Assembly: GCA_021802545.1 (NCBI GenBank) | Contig: JAJZRS010000009.1 | Location: 1-64,000 of the forward strand | Origin: Pseudomonadota bacterium | GTDB lineage: Bacteria > Pseudomonadota > Gammaproteobacteria > Burkholderiales > JABEVD01 | Reading direction: 5' to 3' | Length of the DNA: 64,000 nucleotides | In this document: piece after piece, positions 31,070 through 39,729 of the stretch | Numbering within the stretch: the stretch's first letter is position 1 | Layout of the letters: each line of letters starts with the position of its first letter | Position numbers and translations under genes: made by a program | The notes under the pieces: generated by a model | The model's database searches: none | Seen by the model: the letters and a program-made list of their open reading frames with translations, nothing else | Told to the model about the DNA's origin: nothing

Positions 31070-33579
31070 ACGGAAAACCGAATTCAGGAACATTCAGTGA
31101 ATTCGATACGGATCATGTTCGAAGAATAATTTCCCCTATAGTTCGTCTTCTGGATGCGCCAGAAGAGTTATGTGAAATTTTTCCTGTGCTTGAACAGTTC
31201 CAGACTGTTCTACGGTTTTATCAGCCATTGTCTAATGAGTCTGAGCTTCGTGGGATTGGCAAAATCGAGGAACTCATCGACAGAATACTTTCCGGGGATA
31301 TAGAGGTTTTGAAGTACATTCCTTCCGCACGAACCAGAAAAAATAGACAAACACTAAAACCGTACTACGAAGATCATGCGCATTACTGTACGTACTGGCA
31401 TCGCTGCAGTCCAAATTTAGAGCCTCAATACCACGCGCTCTTGGCATCACTCTTGCCTGTTCAGACACGCCTTCAACAAAGCAAGCGAGAATCAGAATCC
31501 TTTGTCGAGAGGTCATATCATTTGGGTCTGTCTATACGGCAGCTGACAGAACCAAATGAGGTTGAAACTAGAATATTGAAACAGATACCAACAGAAGCTT
31601 TGCCACCCAAGCAACTTCTTGAGTTCCTTGAGGGATTATTCGAGCGATATGGTTATATTTTCAAGACGACCGGGCTGCTTAGAACCTGGGCTTACATTCA
31701 TCGAGCTTTGTCTTGGTATCAAAGTGGGGAGTGGGAACAGAAAAAAAAATGGTTACATAAAAGAGGCTATAGAAAAGAATCTCCACGGCATGGTGGATTG
31801 GCGCTTGATAGAGATAGAGAAATTCAGGAAGTCAGTTCTCATCAGTTAGAACAGGGCGGATCCCGAACAACCCGAACATTCTATGCAGATACGGGTGGTT
31901 TGCACGGAATAGAAAAGCAGGATATTGATGCTGACCCGATACAGGATAGTGGAAAACTTTTCGAAAAAATAGAAATTCCTACACAGAAATCGACCCAATT
32001 TAATCTAGTAGATCGAGTCCTCATTAACAAGCGAAAAGCCCGATATGCGGCACAAGCAATCGAGATGGGCAACCAGCGACTTCCAGTTACGCATGCAACG
32101 ATGTCTGGCTTCGAGCTTAAGGTGTTGCTTGATGCTTTTTCCAATATTGAAAGCGACGTCTGGGAAAGCGTTCCACGGAAAATGAGGTCAAAAGTTGCTG
32201 CTTGGTGCTCCAGCCGATTTTTTCTGGGAAGAGCCCCGGAAGACCTCATGAAAACTCATGTCGTGGACATGAATGAAGATGGCGATGACATCATGAGGGC
32301 AAAATGGGATCCAGAAACACGAACAATGTGGTTGCCATGTCAACTACCGCTCCATAAAGCGCCTAACGATCGATGGCGTGTGCTGCAGCCGAAACCCGGA
32401 TTCAATCTGGACCTTTCAAACACATTGGCTCCATACCTCAGTAAGGTAACCAAAAATACGCAGAAACTATTCATGAAAGATCATGAAACTGAATTCACTC
32501 AATTGGTCAGCAAGCTTAACCAGATATATGGAACTAACCTGACCGTGAATAGGATCACAAATACGATTCCTCTATTGATGGCCCAGCTTGCTCCGGGTGA
32601 TGAAGTAATAGCGTTGTATTTTGCAGGTCGAAAGCCCAATCAACACAATCCATGCGTATATTCTGCGATCCCTGCAAGCAGGCTTGCATCGCTATTCTCG
32701 CAGGCATGTGAGCGAGTATTTGAATTGGCTCAGGTTTCGCGAGATTCGCTCCAATTGCCAGCATTTCCGTCACTGATATCCGGTGAGGATGATTTCGTTG
32801 GTTCTTTTCATGTACCGACGATCGATACATTGCAAACAACCATCCTGGATGTGCTCGACAGAATCGAAAACCTCAAAGCCCAACCGGGAACACCTGTACA
32901 TGAGCTTCACAATATGTATACCGCCTACCTGCTGCTCTTCCTCATGGCAACGACCGCTATTCGTGCAGTACGGCAGCCTATTCCATCAGAGTTCAATATA
33001 GACAAAATCACCGGAAGCTGTTTTGTCTCAGAAAAGGATACCGATGTATATCGTAATGCGCGGGTTGTCTGGCTACACCCCTTGCTGATAAGGCAACTCG
33101 AAGAATATGAGCGTCACGTTGTCAGGATTCGTCAGCACATTGCAATCAAAAACGCGAATGCTCTGGATAACTTCGACGCAAAAAATGAAATATATAAACT
33201 GACGTCTGCCAGTGCACCTGATCGAACGAACGATCAGGAGAGGCTTCAGGTAAAGTCCCCGATGTTATTCATGATGAGCGAGTATGGCGGTCACGCAATT
33301 GACATCGAACCGAAGAAAATCGAGGAGTTGCTTGGTCAGCATTGGAAATTAAGACTTGTATCCTTGCGACATTTCATTCGAACAGAATTGCTGATCAGCG
33401 GTTGTTCGGGTGCTGTCATCAATGCATTACTCGGTCACGCCGAACGTGGTGAATCACCATGGGGGAAATTCTCTACACTTCCCCCAGTTCTTTGGCGCGA
33501 CCAGTTGAAGGGTCATCTTGACCCAATACTTGAGCGCCTTAAATTCAGAATTGTGGGCAGCCCTCTACTGCGTTCTTGA
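31066..33579 (+). CDS. Large tyrosine-recombinase-like protein, apparently lacking the nucleophile
   Basis: The 837-residue protein has a C-terminal region (about 620-830) shaped like a tyrosine recombinase: LLFLMATTAIRAVRQPIPSE (box I position), VVWLHPLLIRQLEEYERHV, LRLVSLRHFIRTELLISG (H-x-x-R) and INALLGHAERGESPWGKFST (the GH box). Where active enzymes have the nucleophilic Tyr soon after GH, I see Trp and Phe (SPWGKFS) and no obvious Tyr. The N-terminal 600 residues are unrecognised. It may be a structural partner of the next protein. Overlaps of four bases with both neighbours indicate one operon. Confidence 0.6.
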   Translation: MNGKPNSGTFSEFDTDHVRRIISPIVRLLDAPEELCEIFPVLEQFQTVLRFYQPLSNESELRGIGKIEELIDRILSGDIEVLKYIPSARTRKNRQTLKPYYEDHAHYCTYWHRCSPNLEPQYHALLASLLPVQTRLQQSKRESESFVERSYHLGLSIRQLTEPNEVETRILKQIPTEALPPKQLLEFLEGLFERYGYIFKTTGLLRTWAYIHRALSWYQSGEWEQKKKWLHKRGYRKESPRHGGLALDRDREIQEVSSHQLEQGGSRTTRTFYADTGGLHGIEKQDIDADPIQDSGKLFEKIEIPTQKSTQFNLVDRVLINKRKARYAAQAIEMGNQRLPVTHATMSGFELKVLLDAFSNIESDVWESVPRKMRSKVAAWCSSRFFLGRAPEDLMKTHVVDMNEDGDDIMRAKWDPETRTMWLPCQLPLHKAPNDRWRVLQPKPGFNLDLSNTLAPYLSKVTKNTQKLFMKDHETEFTQLVSKLNQIYGTNLTVNRITNTIPLLMAQLAPGDEVIALYFAGRKPNQHNPCVYSAIPASRLASLFSQACERVFELAQVSRDSLQLPAFPSLISGEDDFVGSFHVPTIDTLQTTILDVLDRIENLKAQPGTPVHELHNMYTAYLLLFLMATTAIRAVRQPIPSEFNIDKITGSCFVSEKDTDVYRNARVVWLHPLLIRQLEEYERHVVRIRQHIAIKNANALDNFDAKNEIYKLTSASAPDRTNDQERLQVKSPMLFMMSEYGGHAIDIEPKKIEELLGQHWKLRLVSLRHFIRTELLISGCSGAVINALLGHAERGESPWGKFSTLPPVLWRDQLKGHLDPILERLKFRIVGSPLLRS

Positions 33580-36500
33580 TCATGAATGAAGAGAAAAAGG
33601 ATATCGAAGAATCCTTAGGACGCGCAGGCTCCTCTTGGCCGAGTTGGGCAATTAATAGTATTCCTCATGGGTTAACACGTAGGCAGGAATTATTCGAGAA
33701 ATTCGCCTCTTGGGTGGGGCACCATGCCAAGGATTTATGGGATGGTGTCAACGGACTCAAATTCGATCGTGATGAGCACCAGGTTATTTTGGGGCGTCTT
33801 TTGAATACGGCAAACAATTCAAGTGAAGGGCGTATATTAGCCAAATGGTGGTGCATGCTTGTGACGGCCGGAAACAAATTGGGTATCTGGAAAATCTCTC
33901 TTCCAGCCGGCGAAGTGACTTTGCCAGCTATCCCTCCAGTGTTTGTCCCGATGGATTTTCAATTGCTGCAGCATTATCGGCCCCTAGAGGAGGCTCTGAT
34001 TCGGCTTGCTTGCAGCGACCTCAATACAGATCAATTAAAGCATGCTGTTCTCTGCTCGGCCGTATTTTTTGGAGGCATTGCTTCTTCAGGACGACTTGCA
34101 GCACTGAGCGCCTTAACGTCTTCAGATATTACGGGGAACAAGAGCCTGCTATGGGCAATGCTCGAAATTCCAGATGGTCGCAATGCAACGAGATTGATCA
34201 GGTGGTATCCGGATTCGTTGACTGGCAGCTTGATAGTCCGTTTGCGGGAGACGGGGGCATGGACTAGTTCCCTTCTTGATGTGTGGCGACCCAAGCATCG
34301 ACTGATAACTGCCATTGATAATCTTGGTCTGGGTACATGGCCAGCAAGCTGGTCAGATAACGAACTATTGCGTGCAGTCCAAACATCTTTGTTCCTTGAA
34401 CATATGGGGGTGGTTGCCGGGTACCTTTGTGATCAATTTGTAAGTTATTCGCTTTCAGACACTACGTTACATCGCATTGCACAATGGAAGTCAGCCGAGA
34501 ATGAGTTGCCGTCTGAATCTTTCAAGGCGCATGAAAGTGTTGAAGGTGATTTCGTTCCGATACACGTGCCAGTGTTCTCACCAAGTGTGACGCACATTAG
34601 CCAGCGCGAGTCGTTACAAAGGATATATGCGGTTCTGAAAAATGGTAGAGGCGCCCCCGCCAAACTAAGCCAACTACAAAAAGAGATGGGGGCCGAAATG
34701 TGGCCAGTTACCCATTATCTGATCGAATGGGCGAAGTGGCGAATAAGCCCTGCCACGGGTGAGAATGGGATCCGGCCAGTCAGCGTGCTAAGGTATTTGC
34801 GTCCTTTGGCGAAAACGATTATTTATGAAGCTGACGACGAAGACCTTTTGAGCCTAGATGTCGAGGATTTTGAAATACTGTACGAATTGGCTACCGCGAA
34901 TATTAAAGGCAGCAAGGAGCGCGCAAAGGTTTGGGCTACCCTTCGCAGTTTTCACGATTTCCTGTTCTTATGTGGTGCCCCTGACATAGACTTTCGAGAG
35001 CTGGATGGTTACGGGTCAGATCAGTCTTCGGGAAGTGTATCGGCCAATCTGGTCACTGAGGCAGAGTTTCGTCAGTTCAAAAAAATCTTTTTTCAACCTG
35101 ATAAAAGTCAAAGCTCACTAGCAAGCCAGCGTCTATTTTTTGCTGCCATGCTGGGCTTCAGGGCTGGCCTAAGAAGGCGGGAGGTTCAGATGTTGCGGAT
35201 GACAGATTTTCATCCAGGGCCTGAGCCGTTCCTGGTCATTCGCCCTTCCAAATTTGCAACGCTCAAATCCAATTCATCGAATCGACGCATTCCCTTGAAA
35301 GCGCTGCTTCCAATAGACGAATTCGATGCCTTCGTTTCGTTCATGGTCCAACGTGATTTGCTTTTAGACGGCCTGCCAGGGTTCATATTTTCAGAAAACC
35401 ATTCACCGGATACGCCACCTTCTCAAGGGAAACTGATCGATCCGGTTACTGAAGCGTTTCACGTCATATGCGGAAATGGTCGTTCAAATTTCTGTTTTCA
35501 CCATTTACGCCATTCATTTTCGAATTGGCTGTTTTTGGCGCTGCTAGCATCTGACCAGCCAGAATTAATAGTTGAACGACCGGAATACTTGGATTCTGAG
35601 TTGTTGCAGGGTAATCACATCCAAGTTATTCGTGACACACTATTTCCCAGGTTGCCTGGAACGCCTGTCTCACCAGATCGTCGTCATCTGTACCAAGTGG
35701 CCGCTTTCATGGGGCACTTGAGCCCGCTTACGACCCTGCGCAGTTATCTGCATGTTCTCGACTGGATTGCCATGAGGAGCCTCGACATCTCCTTGGAAAA
35801 TAAACTTTCAGATCTGGGGGCAACGGGGTTGGGCAGGGTATGTGGCATGTCAGCCTCGGCACCATACAAGAACCCTTATCGCGATCTTGCTAAACAGCCA
35901 GTGAGATTTTTACGAGAATTCATCCATAGTCGCGGCAAATTCAGAAAAAGGGACGCGAAATTTACAGATCCGTGCATCGATCTGCAGAAAATTCAGGACT
36001 CGTTGAAAGTACAGGCACTACCTGATATTCGGCTTGTGATGACAGTGATTGCTCGTCGAATCGTATTGGAAAATAGCGATAGTTTGACAAGGAATTTCGC
36101 AATTAGTCAGGACAGCGTCGAAGCATCCAATCGAGCCTATATGCGCATGTATGCCAAGCAATCCGTAAAGAATCCGAAATCCAAGGTGCCGATGCCCTCA
36201 ATACCGAGAAACAGAAGAGACCAGATCGAGTTCTGGCGGATTCTTGAGGAAACGGAAAAAGCATACAAGATTCCGGAAAACAGGCAATGTCTGAGTTTGG
36301 CTGCGGAATGCCTCATACGGCGCAGCGGTCCAAGATACGGTAGACTCTATTTCGGAAAACGTATTAACGATGCGCCTGAGATTACACATGCCATATTGTT
36401 GATGGGAATTTCTCCAAAACAGGTCAAGCTTGTCGTGCGCAAGGTTCCTTCCGGAGAATATGTGAATCTCGATATCGAAAGCGTTGTTGAGACTATTCGA

Positions 36501-36701
36501 AAGACTGGCATCGGGGTTGTTACTGAGCCACTCGATTGGCAAACGAGATCCAAAAAATCTGATCTCATCAGGCTAGATATATCTATCTACGACACCGTAG
36601 GTGATGGCCTGAAGCATCGTTCTGAGGGGCGAGTGCGTGGTCTAAATTACGCCGCCCTGTTGATAACATTCGCGAATAATCAGGAATATCACTCAAGCTA
36701 A
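33576..36701 (+). CDS. Very large tyrosine recombinase (integrase), catalytic residues present
   Basis: The 1041-residue protein is more than twice the size of usual integrases. The catalytic domain lies at about residues 490-730: FFAAMLGFRAGLRRREVQML (Arg I), a Lys in KFATLKSNSSNRRIPLK, FCFHHLRHSFSNWLF (H-x-x-R), and AAFMGHLSPLTTLRSYLHV (His and the Tyr nucleophile). All expected residues are there, so it should be active. The region between Arg II and GH contains an insertion of about 75 residues. The N-terminal 480 residues probably bind DNA; a C-terminal extension of about 290 residues is unrecognised. Last gene of the trio with 30428 and 31066. Confidence 0.8.
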   Translation: MIMNEEKKDIEESLGRAGSSWPSWAINSIPHGLTRRQELFEKFASWVGHHAKDLWDGVNGLKFDRDEHQVILGRLLNTANNSSEGRILAKWWCMLVTAGNKLGIWKISLPAGEVTLPAIPPVFVPMDFQLLQHYRPLEEALIRLACSDLNTDQLKHAVLCSAVFFGGIASSGRLAALSALTSSDITGNKSLLWAMLEIPDGRNATRLIRWYPDSLTGSLIVRLRETGAWTSSLLDVWRPKHRLITAIDNLGLGTWPASWSDNELLRAVQTSLFLEHMGVVAGYLCDQFVSYSLSDTTLHRIAQWKSAENELPSESFKAHESVEGDFVPIHVPVFSPSVTHISQRESLQRIYAVLKNGRGAPAKLSQLQKEMGAEMWPVTHYLIEWAKWRISPATGENGIRPVSVLRYLRPLAKTIIYEADDEDLLSLDVEDFEILYELATANIKGSKERAKVWATLRSFHDFLFLCGAPDIDFRELDGYGSDQSSGSVSANLVTEAEFRQFKKIFFQPDKSQSSLASQRLFFAAMLGFRAGLRRREVQMLRMTDFHPGPEPFLVIRPSKFATLKSNSSNRRIPLKALLPIDEFDAFVSFMVQRDLLLDGLPGFIFSENHSPDTPPSQGKLIDPVTEAFHVICGNGRSNFCFHHLRHSFSNWLFLALLASDQPELIVERPEYLDSELLQGNHIQVIRDTLFPRLPGTPVSPDRRHLYQVAAFMGHLSPLTTLRSYLHVLDWIAMRSLDISLENKLSDLGATGLGRVCGMSASAPYKNPYRDLAKQPVRFLREFIHSRGKFRKRDAKFTDPCIDLQKIQDSLKVQALPDIRLVMTVIARRIVLENSDSLTRNFAISQDSVEASNRAYMRMYAKQSVKNPKSKVPMPSIPRNRRDQIEFWRILEETEKAYKIPENRQCLSLAAECLIRRSGPRYGRLYFGKRINDAPEITHAILLMGISPKQVKLVVRKVPSGEYVNLDIESVVETIRKTGIGVVTEPLDWQTRSKKSDLIRLDISIYDTVGDGLKHRSEGRVRGLNYAALLITFANNQEYHSS

Positions 36702-36708
36702 ATCGCGA

Positions 36709-37857
36709 TTACAACGTTAACTGATCGACATAGCTCTGATAACTATATGTCCGGTTCTTCTTTTGCCCCGTCATTTCCTTGACAATGCCGAGCTCGACAA
36801 GCTGGTTCACTGCAGCACTGGCCGTGGGGAAGCTGGTGTCAAGGAACTGCCGGGCGCGCTCTATGTTGAAACGCGGCATCATCGGCAGCATCTCGAATAG
36901 GCGATAGGCTACCGGCCCTGGCTTTGAGGATTCCAGCAAACGGCGACGGTCAGCCGCTACCAGGCTGGCGATGGCTACGATACTGCGCTCGGCCTCACTC
37001 GCGGCATTGGCCACGCCCTCTAAAAAGAAAGATATCCAATCCTCCCAGTCACCGTCGGTGCGGATGCTGGACAATCGGCGGTAATACTCAGTTTGATATT
37101 GCTTTAGGTAGGCGCTCAGATACATCAGCGGCTCAGGTAGCAGCTGCCAATGTTCGAGTAGTACAGCAATCAGCAGGCGTCCGATACGGCCGTTGCCATC
37201 CAGGAATGGGTGGATGGTTTCGAATTGGGCATGGATTAGAGCAATACGCACCAGTGGCGGCAGCGTGGGTGAATCGTCGTGGATGAAATGCTCCATGTTG
37301 CTGAGCAGATCCGCTATGCGGTCGGCTGGTGGAGGAACAAACACCGCATTTCCGGGGCGTGTGCCCCCGATCCAGTTTTGCGAACGGCGCAGCTCGCCTG
37401 GTTGTTTGCCTGCACCGCGCACACCATCCAGCAACAGTCGATGTGCCTCGCACAACAAGCGCACACTGATCGGCAAACCATTTGGGTCACGCAAGTTTTC
37501 CTGAACCATGCGGAAAGCACGAAGGTAGTTGGTAACTTCCTCGACATCTTCCGAATTGTTTATGGTAAATCCGGCTTCCTCGTCGAAGAGGTCGGTGAGG
37601 GTGGCCTGCGTACCCTCGATCTGAGAAGTCAGCAGTGCTTCCTTGCGGATCGCACTATAGAGCAACCAGTCAACCGACGGCACTAGTCCCGATACACCGG
37701 ACAGCCTGGCCAGAGCCAGCTCTGCTGCGCGATTGGCTGACACGAACAACTCTAATGCCAGCGGTGGGTCGCTTGGTGGCAGTGGATTTGGCACGAAGGC
37801 CTGTACGGCTTCACCCGATGTCGTCGATGTAATGTAAATGCCAGTAGCGCGGATCAT
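36709..37857 (-). CDS. Fic-domain protein (class II, inhibitory helix), with C-terminal winged helix
   Basis: The 382-residue protein carries the Fic core HPFLDGNGRIGRLL (about 218-231), which transfers AMP or another nucleotide group to protein hydroxyls. An N-terminal inhibitory motif, TSQIEGT (about 77-83), marks a self-inhibited class II Fic. The C-terminal NIERARQFLDTSFPTASAAV plus NQLVELGIVKEM is a winged helix-turn-helix. The gene is convergent with the recombinase trio and is preceded by three phased palindromes, so autoregulation through its own winged helix is plausible. Targets unknown; such proteins often behave as toxin-like modules in islands. Confidence 0.9.
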   Translation of the reverse strand: MIRATGIYITSTTSGEAVQAFVPNPLPPSDPPLALELFVSANRAAELALARLSGVSGLVPSVDWLLYSAIRKEALLTSQIEGTQATLTDLFDEEAGFTINNSEDVEEVTNYLRAFRMVQENLRDPNGLPISVRLLCEAHRLLLDGVRGAGKQPGELRRSQNWIGGTRPGNAVFVPPPADRIADLLSNMEHFIHDDSPTLPPLVRIALIHAQFETIHPFLDGNGRIGRLLIAVLLEHWQLLPEPLMYLSAYLKQYQTEYYRRLSSIRTDGDWEDWISFFLEGVANAASEAERSIVAIASLVAADRRRLLESSKPGPVAYRLFEMLPMMPRFNIERARQFLDTSFPTASAAVNQLVELGIVKEMTGQKKNRTYSYQSYVDQLTL

Positions 37858-37858
37858 A

Positions 37859-37934
37859 TTAAAGACATCTTGAATTCATTGGATTAACATTAAAGCATTC
37901 TTTAATTTTATTATCAATATTAAAGAAGTCTTGA
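37859..37934. promoter_or_regulatory. Array of three palindromic operators upstream of the fic gene
   Basis: Three near-identical 15-base sites, TTAAAGACATCTTGA (37859-37873), TTAAAGCATTCTTTA (37890-37904) and TTAAAGAAGTCTTGA (37920-37934), share TTAAAG-N3-TCTTkA and are spaced 31 and 30 bases apart, close to three helical turns. The first abuts the fic start (37857). This is the layout of a cooperative repressor-binding array. Confidence 0.6.
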
Positions 37935-38223
37935 TTATCTCGGGTATCTCTTTAAATTCAATCAAATTGAGGTCTGTGTTGTCCCTATACTCAGGTACGT
38001 CACAAGCATTGCGGGTTGCTAACCAAATTCCCAAAATATATGATCGGAATTGAATCGCTCCCATCGGGGCTCCTGCCGTGTCCGGGAAAGCCGATGCGTA
38101 CCCCGCAATTCAAGTGACACTCAGGGCTGAGATACGCGGCGACCGGTTCAATTACACATCACTCTCCCCAAATGCAGACAAGCCCCAAAATGGGGCTTAT
38201 CCAGGGGGTACATTATCCTGTCT
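37935..38223. other. Non-coding region between the fic operators and the small membrane protein gene
   Basis: No supported gene. It contains a moderate inverted repeat CATCGG/CCGATG (38062-38067 and 38091-38096) and the hairpin at 38180-38198. It could hold a small RNA or an attachment site, but I see nothing decisive. Confidence 0.3.
38180..38198 (-). terminator. Hairpin downstream of small membrane protein gene (weak terminator)
   Basis: AAGCCCC-AAAAT-GGGGCTT is a perfect 7-base stem located 25 bases after the stop of the gene at 38224. No clear T-run follows, so termination is uncertain. Confidence 0.4.
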
Positions 38224-38346
38224 TTAGTTCTTCGGCAGATCCGAAGAGTCTTCTTGTTTCTTGGAGCGGTACGCAAGGTAGGTTCCCACAATGGCTGCAA
38301 TGGCGGTAATGCCTTCAGCCCAGTAGACGGCAGATGAGACGCTCAT
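38224..38346 (-). CDS. Small (40-residue) single-pass membrane protein
   Basis: From an ATG at 38346 with an AAGGAG ribosome site, the frame reads a short start (MSVSSAVYWAEG), a membrane helix (ITAIAAIVGTYLAYR) and a charged tail ending DLPKN. It is well formed: good ribosome site, one helix, basic residues (RSKK) directly after the helix. It lies downstream of the int/HD module in the same direction. Function unknown; small membrane proteins of this kind occur in many mobile elements. Confidence 0.6.
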   Translation of the reverse strand: MSVSSAVYWAEGITAIAAIVGTYLAYRSKKQEDSSDLPKN

Positions 38347-38458
38347 GATTTCTCCTTATCAAGTTGCCTGTTGATCAATATACATGATTCCGAGAATATC
38401 CAAAGAATCGTGAAGAATGGTTGAGGGTGCTGGAAGCACCCCATCTGATGGGAAGCAT

Positions 38459-38758
38459 TCAAACCTTCACCTTCCTGAAAAACACCGTATTCAGCGCATG
38501 AAGCCGCATGTGGAAATCCATCGTGGTGAGGTAGCCAAGCTGGAAGAGGGATAGCAGAATACCGAAGGCGGAATTCATGTAGCCTGCGAGTACGATTCTG
38601 TCATTGTGCTTGTCGTCCAGCTTGAAGTTGTTATCATAATCACGAATGAAGTAGACGTGGTGATCAAAGGTATTGAGTAGGTGAGTGATGCGCTGGTCAT
38701 CATATTCGAATTTGCGCATGAACTTGTCCGGATCGAAGTCATTACCAAAAATGCCCAT
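38459..38758 (-). CDS. Hypothetical protein of the int/HD module
   Basis: A 99-residue protein starting MGIFGNDFDPDKFMRKFEYD at the ATG at 38758 (AGGAG site about 7 bases upstream). A helical body (RITHLLNTFDHHVYFIRDYD) precedes a more hydrophobic second half (AGYMNSAFGILLSLFQLGYL). No domain recognised. It follows the HD-domain gene by 14 bases and is probably cotranscribed with it and the integrase. Confidence 0.6.
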   Translation of the reverse strand: MGIFGNDFDPDKFMRKFEYDDQRITHLLNTFDHHVYFIRDYDNNFKLDDKHNDRIVLAGYMNSAFGILLSLFQLGYLTTMDFHMRLHALNTVFFRKVKV

Positions 38759-38772
38759 GTGTTTTCTCCTGT

Positions 38773-39729
38773 TCAAATGATAGTTTCAGCGGGAAGGGTG
38801 AAGGGCTTGCCCTTGCGATGAGGGTGTCTGTTGCCCCAGCCTCCGTTCTTGCTGGCCAGCGCCAGGGTCATGTCCTTCTCTGCACTCAGTCGGTCAGCAA
38901 AGCTGAGGATCATGGCTTCAGGTGTCACCGGATTGCGAATGCCCAGCCATTCGGCATTGGGTGCAGCTGTCAGTGCATGAATCAGGGAGTAATAGACCGT
39001 CTCGGGCAGGTTGATCCGGTTAGTGGATAACGCCGCCGAAATCCATTCCTGAACTGTATTGCGATGCCCGACCAGCTTGCCTCTGTCTGACATGGTCCAG
39101 TAATCAGGGCCACAATTGACATATTCGTCAGCCTTGCCGACATCGTGCAACATTGCGGCAGCAAGACAGATGCCAATGTTGGCCTGAGGAAACGATTTCG
39201 CAATCGCCAGTGCGTTCTCGGCCGTTTCGATCGTATGCCTGAGGTTCCCATTCCTGTATGCATGGTGATTGTTCAGGGAGGAGGGCGCTTCACAGAATCG
39301 GCGGAAGCGGAATCCATCCCACATGACTGCGCAGAAGAGATGGGAGAGATTGCTGGGAAGACGATCCAGCATATCTCTGGCTGCCGTAACGAGAGTCCTG
39401 TCCGACACCCATGAAGATGGCACGGTGTCGAAGAGATTGAACTCCCGCAAAGGCCGCTCAATCAGCACCAGACGGTTGATGTGAATGGCTCCATCGGAAG
39501 ACAATACCGGCAGCTTCCAGCGAATCGACACCAGCCTGTTCACCCTGAGCCGGATGTCAGGCTGAGAGCGCGTGAAGGTGACGTTCAACTGTGCTTGCTC
39601 GTGATAGAGCTCGACGGTGTATCGAACACCAATCCCATTGCCCATCGGTTCCTGCAACAGGGAGCGAATACGATAGGCGTAGGGGAGGGTGGGAATCGGC
39701 GGAATATTCTGAATGAATGTCATGGTCAT
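38773..39729 (-). CDS. HD-domain protein, YhaM-like (predicted phosphohydrolase/nuclease)
   Basis: The 318-residue protein has a C-terminal HD domain: NNHHAYRNGNLRHTIETAEN, then AAAMLHDVGKADEYV with the HD pair, GKLVGHRNTVQEWI, and VYYSLIHALTAAPNAEWLGI. This spacing (HHA...H, HD-x-x-K, GH, H) is that of YhaM/CBF1-type 3'-5' exonucleases and of HD domains in some integrative-element proteins. Residues 1-120 form a beta-rich N-terminal part, possibly an OB-like nucleic-acid-binding fold. It overlaps the integrase stop by four bases, so it belongs to the mobile module. Confidence 0.75.
   Translation of the reverse strand: MTMTFIQNIPPIPTLPYAYRIRSLLQEPMGNGIGVRYTVELYHEQAQLNVTFTRSQPDIRLRVNRLVSIRWKLPVLSSDGAIHINRLVLIERPLREFNLFDTVPSSWVSDRTLVTAARDMLDRLPSNLSHLFCAVMWDGFRFRRFCEAPSSLNNHHAYRNGNLRHTIETAENALAIAKSFPQANIGICLAAAMLHDVGKADEYVNCGPDYWTMSDRGKLVGHRNTVQEWISAALSTNRINLPETVYYSLIHALTAAPNAEWLGIRNPVTPEAMILSFADRLSAEKDMTLALASKNGGWGNRHPHRKGKPFTLPAETII

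Noticed and set aside
38062-38096. CATCGG/CCGATG hairpin as a riboswitch or small RNA
   Set aside because: The stem is only six pairs with a large loop; no known riboswitch consensus is visible.
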